Part shown: piece after piece, positions 22,570 through 32,289 of the stretch
Layout: each line of letters begins with the position of its first letter
Position numbering within the stretch: the first letter of the stretch is position 1
Source: Lumbricus rubellus
Taxonomy: Eukaryota; Annelida; Clitellata; Crassiclitellata; Lumbricidae
Direction of reading: 5' to 3'
Length of the DNA: 64,000 nt
Assembly: GCA_945859605.1 (NCBI GenBank)
Contig: OX243820.1
Span: 25,703,577 to 25,767,576 of the forward strand
The notes under the pieces: model-generated
Seen by the model: only the letters and a program-made list of their open reading frames with translations
Told to the model about the DNA's origin: nothing
The model's database searches: none
Position numbers and translations under genes: made by a program

Positions 22570-23819
22570 AACCATAAGTCCGATAGTTTGTCCTTTTGTT
22601 TGTAGGCCTATGCTCGTCTGACTTTAAACGGCTCTCGAACGGACGCTAGGCCCTATTATAGCGCTACGAAAAGTTTTTAAGGTTTTCTTGCGAATTTATA
22701 GGTCAACGCAACTATTTTCGGATCACAATCCGCTTTAACTTCGAATAGTTGTTCGGACATGTTATGTTTAAATATTATTATGATAACCGCTGAAAAATTG
22801 GACGCTATTTTCACCGTTTCATTTTACGACGCCATCTCTTGACGTCATTTTTCTTTACGTCATTTCCGGTCGTTATCTCTCTTAACCAGGCCGGTGGGAT
22901 CACGTGGTTTCTGCTGAAACAGCTTAGGGACTTTCTCGTAACTAGCTTAACTGCAAAAGAGCACTTCAGATGAACATTGAACGAGTATCATAGTATAAAA
23001 TTCACAAGAAATATAAAATATCTAGCGAAACAACAATCTAGCAACACTGATTAGTAGGCCTATGTAAACAACATTCTAGCTGCAAGTGTTTTCCTCATAA
23101 TTTTGGTTGTGAGCTCTTGGCAGCACCCGTCATGGCGTCTCGGGCGAAGGTTATATAAACCCGGGTGCTTCGCTGGGGAGCGACTCGCGGAGGACATGGT
23201 CTGACCTTGCAAGAACCGCTGAAAACAAGTGAATATCAGGAAGCCAGTATAGTACTTCGAACTATGGACTATCGACCATAGACGTGGTAGTGTAGTAGCT
23301 GTCCCGGAAGACACTCGGCTTCATATCCGTAGCTGTGGCCGCCTAGCAGTCCAGACCTCGATCCGGGTGCATGTACCAGAGTAGCGCGTTTTTCGTTCCC
23401 GTATTCATGACATCGATAAGCGTAGGGTGCGTCTGATTGAAGAGTGACAGCTGTTTGACCAGGTGATCATCGACATGACCATCAAACAGTAGCGTCTATG
23501 TCTACGGCTGTGTGATCGTGAACAAAAAGAACATTTTGAGCATCATTTAGAGCTGAATTTCGCTTCCTTTCAGCTTTTCCATGTTGGAAAGTTGCATTTT
23601 TCTGTGCTGCATCTCAAACGCTCATAAATTTGACAAACTCACGAATATTTCTAATCGGCTTTAGGATCTCGTGTAACTATGGCCACTGTTGTTGTGTGTA
23701 AAATTTAAGGCAAATCCTAAACATTTTGACCTAGTTTTGACACTTTATTGTGGGTTCTACTTTATCGCGGACACAGTGTAGAACACAGTGACCGTTTTAA
23801 ACTGCACATTTCAGGTGCC
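22570..23819. other. No gene recognised
   Basis: Anonymous DNA. At 23284-23340 a tRNA-like phrase (GTGGTAGTGTAGTAGC ... CATATCCGTAGC) resembles one at 11735-11800, possibly the head of another SINE family. No receptor remnant was found, although the adjacent flank block implies one might have been here. Confidence 0.5.
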
Positions 23820-24249
23820 TCACAACGGCGTTTGGACGTAGGTGTAATTATATAATCAGTTTTCAATTCTAGGGATTCGAGTGAGATGCTGAACAGTAAT
23901 ACGGTTTATGAACAAGACGGGGTGGAGAAAAGAGATTAAATGAATGGGGAAGCGAGGAGAAGAATCTATATATTAGTACCGTAAAGGCCTAAAGGGTGTG
24001 GTAAGGATATGAAAAGGAAGGAGAAAAATAAAGCGCAGACGAAAGAAGAAAAGGAGAGCTAGATGAAGAACAATAGTTGAAAAAAGTGGAGAAAAGAGAA
24101 GCAGAACAGGTAGAAGAGCAAGTGCTGTAGAAAGAGAACACTAGAACCGGAAGAAGCGATGACGTTCAAGTTTGTGGCGGGGCGGGGGGGGTGTGACGGA
24201 TGTGCTTATATCCTCCCAATATTTCTGAAATATTTCGTAAATATCATTA

Positions 24250-25210
24250 TGAATTTCTACAGTGTTATTCACTGTTTATCCATAATGAGTAATTTTGTTA
24301 CAATGATAGCTTAAAATCTTACCACTAGAGCATACAAAATAAAATGTTTAAACAATGGAACTATTTATTTAAGTCTTAAAACCACATCTCTGAGCACTGA
24401 AAGCATGAGTATTTGCAAGAGTACAGCTCAAAAAGCTATGGCAACAGTGTGCAAATCAGAAAAATGGCATGCATTTGAGATGCATCTTTCTGATGTCTTA
24501 AACAATGATTATCAGCATTGAACCATGAGCAATTTTATTGATATGACAGTTTAAAATGCTGCTATTGAAGTGCGAAAATTAGAAAATCTAAGCAAATGGG
24601 AGAAGATACTATTAAAAGTCTTAAACCATGTCTTTCAGCAAAGCAATTATGAGAAATTTCTTTGAGATGACAGCTGAAAACGCAACCATTACATTGTGTG
24701 CAAATTAAAAATTGTATAAACAATGGGAGTGGACATTTATTTGTTATAGACTACGTCTCAGAGCACTGAAAATTCTGAAATCATGAATAATTTTGTTGAG
24801 ACGTCAGATTAAAAAAGTTACGGTTAAAGTGTGCAAACCTCAAACAATTGTGAGCAATTGGGAGGCGACACTTTAAGTCTTAAACTATGACTATCAGCAT
24901 TGAAAAATGAACAATTTCACTGAGCTCACAGTTTAAAATGTCACATTACAGTGTGGAAATTTAAAATAAATTTAAACAGCGGGAGGGGGACACTTTTGAT
25001 GTCTTAAACTACAGCTTTCAGCAGTGAAATGATATACAAGTTCGTTAAAATGACAACTTAAAATGCAACCAATACAGTGTGGAAATTAATTTTTTTAAAT
25101 TGCAAACAAAGAGATCCAACACTTTTGAAGTCTTAAACCATGACTATCAACACTAAAATGATGGGCAATTTGATTATAATAAGAGCCTAAATGCCACTAT
25201 TGCAGTGTGA
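24250..25210. repeat. Diverged 125-bp tandem array, copy A
   Basis: Units are anchored by GTCTTAAACCATGACTATCA-like phrases at 24373, 24495, 24618, 24743 (degenerate), 24877, 25001 and 25130, spaced 122-134 bp. Each unit also has a TGAGCAATTTTATTGAGATG-like and an ACAGTGTGCAAAT-like phrase. There is no open frame through the array. Confidence 0.85.
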
Positions 25211-25424
25211 ACAAAATTAATGTTGGGGAGGGCGCACATCGTCCTTCAGCCGCTCGTCCACCCCCTCCCACCCCAATTCAGACCAAGTTTTCACCTATGG
25301 ATGTGATCATCCTTTATGCGTTTATAGATTCCTATCAGGAGCACCTACGTATCAATATCAATATCCTACATCCACCTGTGAATTTTCAAATTCATGCTAT
25401 GAACAAATTAAAGGCTTGAATTAC

Positions 25425-25860
25425 CCGTTTGACACAATATTGCTGACCAGTAGGCCTAATCAGCTCTTTTTCTCGTGTAGCCTGCGCAGTCTCTCAGATG
25501 TTTTCATACGTCTACAGATCTACTGGCAACAAACGAAGCCACGCTGAATAAGTCGCAGGATGAAAACAGAATCAGGCACACACATGTCTAATTTATAGGC
25601 TTCTATAATTATATGTATGAGTTTGCGTCATTCGCAGCAGACAATTATACGCATCCATGTATACTAGTCGATGTGGGCGGAGTCTGTCTATATCCCATAA
25701 TTCCATGCGTCCTGAACCTCGATTGACTATGCTGCCCAGCCACGTTTTAGTCGTAGTCTGAAATTTTTACTGGACCCCCTCAAAAAACAAGTCGCCAGAA
25801 CCAGCTTCATGCATCGGCGTCCTATGAAAACACATGGGCGCATAGCGAGGAGATGGCTGA
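25425..25860. repeat. Orphan receptor 5' flank block
   Basis: Matches 11270-11760 and 33880-34320 (CGCATCCATGTATACTAGTC, GTCGCCAGAACCAGCTTCAT). Unlike the others it has no receptor to its left. An intergenic phrase similar to a tRNA B box (GGGGTTCGGTACTCGG) follows at 25893. Confidence 0.75.
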
Positions 25861-26132
25861 ATGATAGCACTGGCAAGTAGATCAGCAGGGATGGGGTTCG
25901 GTACTCGGAACTTCACAAGAGCTTAACCATCCTGGCGTCTAATACAATCAGTACTTTCTAGTGTCGACTGCAAAATGAGCAGTAGGAACTGCTGCCTCTT
26001 GCAGGCTGCCATACAGCCTGATGTTTGATTGTGTCATGTTTAACTTGCTGTCATCTGTTACTATCTGTCCAGTAACCTTAATGCGTACTTGCCAATTTGA
26101 ATTAATATGGGTTATTTTTCTATCCATTTCTC
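25861..26132. other. No gene recognised; absent from right copy
   Basis: This stretch, with the SINE after it, has no counterpart in the right duplication copy, where 34318 continues directly into sequence like 26600. The difference is either an insertion here or a deletion there. Confidence 0.5.
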
Positions 26133-26464
26133 TAGCGCCCCTTCAAACTCACTCCTCTCATGCGCTCCCGACCAGGGTGAGAATTGCCGAGGGGTTGGTT
26201 TCAACCCTCCCAGTCTTTCTTAGAGCCCCATGTTAAAGTCTGTTTTTCACACCCCGAGTCCAAGTGGATAATGGTCCAACCCCCCGCCGCCAGTTATTTT
26301 TTCACAATTCTTACACTGCTCCCGACTACAGGGCAGACACTGCATCAGGGTTGCTCGCAGAAACGCCAGAGCAATTTCGGGTGAAGGACTTGCTCAAGGT
26401 CCCTATACGCAGCGGTTTGAAGTGGATTCGAACCTGCAACCCTCTGACTGCAAGGCAACGAAAT
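26133..26464 (-). mobile_element. tRNA-derived SINE split by a MITE
   Basis: Minus-strand SINE of the main family: tail TAGCGCCCCTTCAAACTCA on the left and B box (GGTTCGAATCC complement, about 26427-26437) on the right. It is interrupted by a MITE at 26173-26318. Joining the flanks around one CTCCCGAC restores a continuous SINE. Confidence 0.9.
26173..26318. mobile_element. hAT MITE nested in SINE
   Basis: A 146-bp element with ends CAGGGTGAGAATTGCC and CAATTCTTACACTG and perfect 8-bp duplications CTCCCGAC (26165-26172 and 26319-26326). It is non-coding. Confidence 0.95.
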
Positions 26465-26473
26465 AGAGTGAAC

Positions 26474-26560
26474 TATTATTATTATTATTATAATATTATT
26501 ATTATTATTATTATAACAATAATACTAATTATTTTTATTATTATTATTAGGCCTATTGTT
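26474..26560. repeat. (ATT)n microsatellite
   Basis: Imperfect ATT repeat of about 85 bp at the end of the SINE region. Confidence 0.9.
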
Positions 26561-26572
26561 ATTATTATGACT

Positions 26573-27150
26573 AGATTGGGTACCCGGCGTTGCTCGGGAA
26601 AATTTTCTCCTCATCCCGTCACCACTCGCGTGGTGAGTGCCCGCCCTGCCCCACACATATATATTTGGTCAACGGTGTTGCCGAGAAAATTTCCATTATG
26701 AACCTCCAACAACTCCTTCCCGTCCCCGCAACCACTCTGCCTAAACCTCAATCCTATTCCAACTTGCCCCACGTTACCCATGAAATTTCTATTTTGCCCC
26801 GCCTGTCCAACTCTTCCCATACCCATCCCGTCCCATACCTATTCTCCACTCCCAACCTTCTACCAAACTCCTTTCCGCTCCAATCCCGTCCCTCACCCAT
26901 CACCTCTTTCCCTCAATCTTTCCACTTTCTTCACACCCATCTTTCCCTCTCCACTTCTTCCCGTCCCATTGTCCAATCCACATCTAACAATAATATTTAT
27001 TTACCGTACCCTTCTGCTTTGAACGACCTCCCCATCCTCCGTGGGTTAAGTTTATGTCTGGGTCTCCTCTTTGTCTGCTTTGTCTTTCCGGGGTTTCTGC
27101 ACTGAGCGCGCCTTTGAATTGTTTGTACTGCAATAGGCACTTTATAAAAT
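26573..27150 (-). mobile_element. Pyrimidine-rich repeat, Helitron-like end
   Basis: On the minus strand the left edge reads CCCGAGCAACGCCGGGTACC then AATCTAG before T. This hairpin plus CTAG is like a Helitron 3' end. The interior is C/T-rich with no conserved frame, and ends near a GGCACTTTATAAAATG tail. Related sequence lies at 34325-34450 plus 35240-35710. The proline/serine-rich open frames are compositional. No matching 5' end was found, so the Helitron assignment is tentative. Confidence 0.45.
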
Positions 27151-27955
27151 GTCCCACACGATATTTTATCTATTACAACAATTGTTATTATTTTCCAAAA
27201 CTTGCGATCATTTGTTCGTACTATCACTATTTTTGCATTATTGCCTATACGCTTGATATGCGTATTTGGTTTAGCTCCGTCACGAAATATGGCGTCATGA
27301 AGTGATGTAAAAAAAGGACGTCAAGAGCAATGCGGTCGTTATTGACTTTGTGCTACGATGAATATTGAGGCGTCGTAATTCCGGCGTAAACTATCACATC
27401 GAAATTTAAAATGTCAATATCTCAGGATTTAAAAACCTATTGTGAGTTGGAAATAGTTATGCTGACCTACAAGTTCATATTTAAGAGAATGTCTCACAAA
27501 ATGTTTCGACACGCTAAAGCGTGCAGTTTCAGTGCCTTTCTAAGGACTGACGTAGGCCCCACACATGTGCACAGAAGGACAAAAGTTATGATTTAGCCTA
27601 CACTGCCCTACAGTATAGAACATTGTCATCTCATCTTCATCATCATCATCATACTTTTTATTCATCATCATTATTATTATTTTACTATTATTATCATTAT
27701 TATTACTTACTTACTATTATTTTCACCAGAGGTACCAATGATCCCTCAGAATTTATGAAAAATTATGTTAGTAGTAGGTCTAAAAAATTAATCTCCGAGA
27801 AATTAGGTTTCGTTCCATGTTTCACAACCGCGTTATTATCACATCTATTAGAGTGAATTCGAAATGTCGTCATAATTATGGTCAAAGTCGGCTCCAGTTC
27901 AAGATTCACGCGAGTGCAGTGGCGAATGGCTCTTACAGTTCATTCGGCGTCAGAG
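27151..27955. other. No gene recognised; (CAT)/(TTA) repeats
   Basis: Positions 27400-27560 match 36755-36890. This copy keeps a single AATGTCAATATCTC where the right copy has a hAT MITE. Microsatellite-like CAT and TTA runs lie at 27630-27720. Confidence 0.6.
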
Positions 27956-28151
27956 CAGTGTTATATTCGTTAACGGAAACGATAAGTCGAACTGAAAATA
28001 ATCCATTCCGTTAACGGTAAGTATAACGATAACTGAAAATATTCTAAGAACGAAAACTGAACGGAAACGGAAATAAATGATGCCGAACTGAATAAAAACT
28101 GTAACGATAATTAAAATCCGAACGGAAATTATACACATTTATGACTAAAAA

Positions 28152-28285
28152 TAGAAATGAAGTAATTTACTTACTGACTTAAATTAGCGGTGAACCAGTC
28201 TTTCGTTGGGCTATGTTATAGAAATGAAGTAATTTACTTACTGACTTAAATTAGCGGTGAACCAGTCTTTCGTTGGTCTATGTTA
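28152..28285. repeat. 66-bp tandem duplication
   Basis: Two near-identical copies of a unit starting TAGAAATGAAGTAATTTACT at 28152 and 28218, inside the hAT element. Confidence 0.95.
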
Positions 28286-28371
28286 AGAGAAAGTCGTTAA
28301 TCTCGCGAGATTTCTCGGTATATAACGGTATTATCGTTCACAGTGTTGTCGTTCAGCGGTTCTTTTCGAGA

Positions 28372-28882
28372 ATGTCGTCAAGTTTAGCTCATTTGTTGTC
28401 CGATAGGAAAAGGGAGAGTCCAGTTTGGTAATATTTTGAGTATTGTGAAGAGTCTGGCAAATCGAAGTGCGTTGTGATCGATGAGAAAACGGGAAATGAG
28501 TGGCGTATTTTTGGCAGGGAAGAACTCGACCAACTTGATCAGCCACTTAGCACGCTTTCATAAATTGGCACACGCGGCATTTGAAGAGAAGGAAAAATGC
28601 AAGGAAGAGGAAAAGCGTGGTTTGAAAAGAAAGGGACCTGTGGATGTCGCAGCGCCAGCGTCAAAGATGCAGTCATTAGAAGGTTGTTTTCAGCGTAAAA
28701 TCGTCACATGGCCTCTGGATTCGTCAGAGCACGTTCGACGTCTGAACAGCGTACTGGATATGATCGTGTCTACGGCGTCCCCGGTTACACTTCTCGACAA
28801 GCCTTCATTCAGGGAAATGGTGAAGACTTTGGACTCGAAGTTTGCATTACCAGGTTCTAAATTTTTTCTATTATATTTTTAG
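28372..28882 (+). pseudogene. hAT/ZBED-type transposase, N-terminal fragment
   Basis: From the ATG at 28372 the frame reads a SPVW-stop-YFEY...GKSKC segment. It then shifts one frame to GVFLAGKNSTNLISHLARFH, which together form the pattern of a BED zinc finger (aromatic start, Cys pair, HxxxH). There is a premature TAA at about 28429 and a frameshift near 28490; the second Cys of the first pair is not seen. Downstream, KPSFREMVKTLDSKFALPG matches the start of hAT/ZBED transposase cores. Frame loss coincides with CCAG/GTTCTAA at about 28853, a possible splice donor. The catalytic core and dimerisation region are absent. Confidence 0.72.
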
Positions 28883-29356
28883 TTTTTCAAAAGTCTGTTT
28901 TATACCCTGTCTTTAAAATTTGCTAATTGACTAGGTATTATGTGTGGCTATCAACCGGATGAACAGTTCTCTGGAAATGAGAGTTTTTCTGAAATTAAAT
29001 ACTGCACTTTGCAGTGAGTAGTTAGTATCCTGTACTAGTGTACTAGTGTAACTACGTTGATAGACCTTCAACTTCAAGTAACTACGTTGATTGAAGTCGA
29101 AGTAAGATTAATTAAGAATGGTAACCTGAATTGAAAGTATTTAAGAACTGTAACGTGAACTGAAATTTTTTAAGAACTGTAACTTGAACTGAAATTTTTT
29201 AAGAACTGTAACTTGAACTGAAATTATTTAAGAACTGTAACTTGAACTTGAACTGAAATTATTTGTGAACTGAAACTGAACTGAAACTGAAATTACTTCC
29301 AGCCGAACTGAACTGAAACTGAAATAGAAATTATTTTGTGAAGTAAAATAACACTG

Positions 29357-29723
29357 CGTCAGAGAAAGGGGATCAGAGGAAAGTGGTGGAATCATGATGG
29401 AATTTGTGGACGTTTTAACTTTTGAGTGTAAAGATGCGCGCAAAGATAGCATGATATGGGGTTTGGTCATTTGGCGAATTCTCTACAGGATCGTGTATCC
29501 CTATTTATGAACGAGGTCCTGCACTGGCTTCCTTTCCCGCAGCGCATCTCATTTAGAATTGCATCTTTGGTGGGCACCTTCTTAGGTGTCTTGAGGGCCT
29601 GAGGGGGTGCTGTATAAATTCGGATTGACGTATTGATAAGACATTTGCTGTCATTCTGGAGGGAGTAGGCCTACATTCCATAGAAGCGGGTATAACAGCA
29701 ATGTTTAGTCATGAGGTGATGAG
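29357..29723. other. No gene; LINE/SINE tail fragment at 29590-29630
   Basis: Matches 36960-37090 in the right duplication copy in part. A degraded GGGGTGCTGTATAAATTCGG tail lies at 29593-29625. Confidence 0.55.
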
Positions 29724-29948
29724 TTTATTTGTATGTGAACTTGTTATAGCGCCCCTTAAGGCTCCCTACTCAGAAGCGCTCCCGAATGCAGAGCGGACAC
29801 TGTATCGGAGTTTCACGGCGAAGCGCTAAGCAATTTTGAGTGAAGGACTTGCCCATTATGCCCAAGGTCCTTACGCGGCGAGGTGGATTCGAACCTTGAG
29901 CCTTCCGGCTCCAAGGCAACGACGCCACCACTACACCGCCGCGCCCCA
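29724..29948 (-). mobile_element. tRNA-derived SINE, absent from paralogous site
   Basis: Full-length minus-strand copy of the main family, with a GGCGCGGCGGTGTAGTGG head on the right and a GGGGCGCTATAACAAG tail on the left. In the paralogous segment near 37125-37145 the flanks (TGATGAG ... TTGAGGGAAGAGTG) are joined without a SINE. Insertion therefore followed the segmental duplication. Confidence 0.92.
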
Positions 29949-30649
29949 ATGTTGGGGGAAGCGTTGGGGGGGAAGAGTGTTAGAGCAGAGTTAGACCAGA
30001 AGAGGAGCGGTTGACCGAAGTTGTTGGATCGTGAATAAACGGCGAGGACATAGGAGGGCTTGGAGATATTGTATTATGCTTTTGTAGCTTTTACGTCAAT
30101 GCATTTCAAGCTTGGCAGTGTAGTGATTTTCAGGACATGGGCGGTAGTTATACGGCCAGAGTTGAAATGGTTTGTTGAAAACTTGAAGTATTTAGCCTAA
30201 CTGGGGGACCGAGCGAAAGATATTCTGAACTATTTCATATCAGTTTATTATTTAGAGTCCTTTGCTTTCGTAAGATTCTACAACCCCAATAATTCAATTA
30301 CTCGAATTTAATGTCCTTGTTAACTTGGCCTACTGTATATTTAATTAGCGAAACATCACGCTTGAGGAAACTCGAGCTTAGCTGGGCAAAACCGCTATTG
30401 TAGCAATAATCCACATTTTCAGTGACGCTATAATTAATTATCATACAGGATTACGCATCATAAACAATAGCTATAATCTATAACACGCATGACAAAATAC
30501 ACCTATGCTCAAATTGTCTCAACTGATCTCCAAAGTAACAGATGGAAACTATCTTCTTACAGAGTATAATACAGACTATGTAAATGGAGTAACTAGACAT
30601 GTTCCTCTGACACGAACTACTTGATGCATTGAACATAATATAATGCGAA
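29949..30649. other. 3' flank of receptor 3, no gene
   Basis: Duplicated sequence matching about 37130-37520, followed by anonymous DNA up to the receptor stop codon. Confidence 0.6.
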
Positions 30650-31684
30650 CTACATGGTCATGTTTTGTGTCTGAGTGTCAGTTGTACCTGATCCAGACGG
30701 CCTCACCTGAAAACCACAGAATAACTTACGAATCCCTACTCGAAATTCCAAATAGGAGAAGCCATAAATGAATGGATCGTTGCAACAGTTAAAGTAGGAC
30801 AATAATATAGCCACGATGTAAATTGCCCCACTCACATCCACCGCCAGGTTTCCAAAAAGACTTACTAATACCAAAAAATTCTTGAAGCCTGAACAGATGA
30901 CGAATGCAAGAACGACGATGAACAACGTCTTAATGATGTTGCGTCTGGCTCTCGAGATTTTCGGATCGATCGATGGTGCAGCTGTGGCACTTGCCGGTTG
31001 AGTGATCTTTGAGATGCGGAGTAAAGAGCGCGCCATACTAGTGTAACAGAAAGCAAAGACACTGATGGGGATAAAGTACTCGACGAGGAAATTGGCGACA
31101 CCGGCGACACGCGCTCCGGCGACGCTTGGGAAGTTTCCGATCGAGCAAATTCCTTTTGTGACCTTTACGGATGGGTAGTTGAGACATATTTTAGTGATTA
31201 GACTAAGCAAAGTTCCGATGATGGTGCTTGCGACGATCTTGCCCTTGCTGATTTTTAGGCGGTGCTTAATCGGGTGCACAATCTCGATGTAACGCTCAAT
31301 GGTCATCAGGGTGATGTTGTAGGTTGAGGATAGAAGCAGGCCGCTGAATAAGGTACGGGAGTTCCACAAGTAGCACAGTGGAACGACCACAGACGGTGAC
31401 CAGTGATTACCGTCGACCATTATCGTCAGTATGAGCATGATGCTAGCGAGGAGGTTGATGGTACACTGGTTGAGGAGGAAATAGTTTGCAGGGCGTTTGA
31501 GGAGTGGCTTGTGTACAAGAAAAACGATGAGAGCCAACAGATTTCCAGCGATTCCGACGGCACCAATTGAAACGCTTAGAATCTGGATGCTGGAGGCAAT
31601 CACAGTCGGATTTTGAGTCTGAAGTGTAGTTTGGTTGTTCGAGCAGCTAACGGAGGCACTCATATTTGACAATGTACAATTCAT
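30650..31684 (-). CDS. Intronless class A GPCR, receptor 3 (intact)
   Basis: A 344-residue seven-helix receptor, very similar to receptors 1 and 2. It has GNLLALIVFLVHKPLLKRPA in TM1/ICL1, ERY after TM3, ECL2 Cys in GICSIGN, the loop ITQPASATAAPSIDPKISRA, and NDPFIYG in TM7. The N-terminus is Asn/Ser-rich with several NxS/T sites. An upstream in-frame ATG would add 33 residues. The ATG at 31684 is preferred because all three paralogues start here with ATAAAGATGAA. It shares the missing Asp2.50 and absent CWxP of receptor 1. Ligand and G protein are unknown. Confidence 0.93.
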   Translation of the reverse strand: MNCTLSNMSASVSCSNNQTTLQTQNPTVIASSIQILSVSIGAVGIAGNLLALIVFLVHKPLLKRPANYFLLNQCTINLLASIMLILTIMVDGNHWSPSVVVPLCYLWNSRTLFSGLLLSSTYNITLMTIERYIEIVHPIKHRLKISKGKIVASTIIGTLLSLITKICLNYPSVKVTKGICSIGNFPSVAGARVAGVANFLVEYFIPISVFAFCYTSMARSLLRISKITQPASATAAPSIDPKISRARRNIIKTLFIVVLAFVICSGFKNFLVLVSLFGNLAVDVSGAIYIVAILLSYFNCCNDPFIYGFSYLEFRVGIRKLFCGFQVRPSGSGTTDTQTQNMTM

Positions 31685-32289
31685 CTTTATCGCTCTGAAC
31701 AGATCCAATCCAGATTTCAAATCAGCGTCACTGTTGTTCCTCGACTGTCGACACAAATTAGTCGTGCGATGGCTTGAGGTCACTGCGTCAGAAATCAGAT
31801 TTATAAGCAGTAACTCGTATCTTTCTCAGAGCATACTTAAGTCTGCATATTATATGCGCACATTTATTTGTATGCGTTGTATATGGATACAGAAATACAG
31901 AACACTGTCTTATACAGCACCGTTCAGGTGCCTCGCAACGGCGTTTGAACGTGGGTGTAAATTCAAATCCATTTTGATGATGGGATGATTGGGTAATCGA
32001 GGAGAAGAATCTATCTATGAGTACCGGTAACGGGTGTAGTAAGGATATGAAAAATGAAGGAGAAAAAGAAAGCGCAAACGAAAGAAGAAAAGGAGAACTA
32101 TATAGATGAAGAATAATGGTGGGAGAAGGTGGAGCAAAAGAAGTAGGACAGGTGGAAGAGCAGGAGTAAGTGCTGTAGAAAGGGACCACTAGAGCAAGAA
32201 GATGGAAACGATGACGTCCAGGTTTGTGGTTGTGGACGGAGATGCTTATATCTTCCCAATATTTCTGAAATATTTCGTATGATATCATT

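Larger units (their letters stand above)
27956..29356. mobile_element. hAT transposon with transposase remnant
   Basis: A 1401-bp element bounded by CAGTGTTATATT and the complement of CAGTGTTATTTT. Perfect 8-bp duplications CGTCAGAG lie at 27948-27955 and 29357-29364. The subterminal regions are rich in AACTGAAA/GTAACG-type short repeats. It contains a damaged N-terminal transposase exon (28372-28882) and a 66-bp tandem duplication (28152-28285). Most of the transposase is missing, so it is non-autonomous. Confidence 0.9.
23820..30640. repeat. Large segmental duplication, left copy
   Basis: Direct-orientation partner of about 31880-37520. In order it contains a CAGGTGCCTCACAACGGCG start, a purine-rich tract, the 125-bp repeat array (24250-25210), the receptor flank block (25430-25860), a pyrimidine-rich block (26590-27140), the block at 27260-27560 and the block at 29390-30300. 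The left copy carries a hAT element and two SINEs absent from the right copy. Confidence 0.82.

Noticed and set aside
26590..27105. 171-codon proline/serine-rich frame
   Set aside because: Pyrimidine-rich repeat block. The homologous block near 35,240-35,650 does not keep the same protein.
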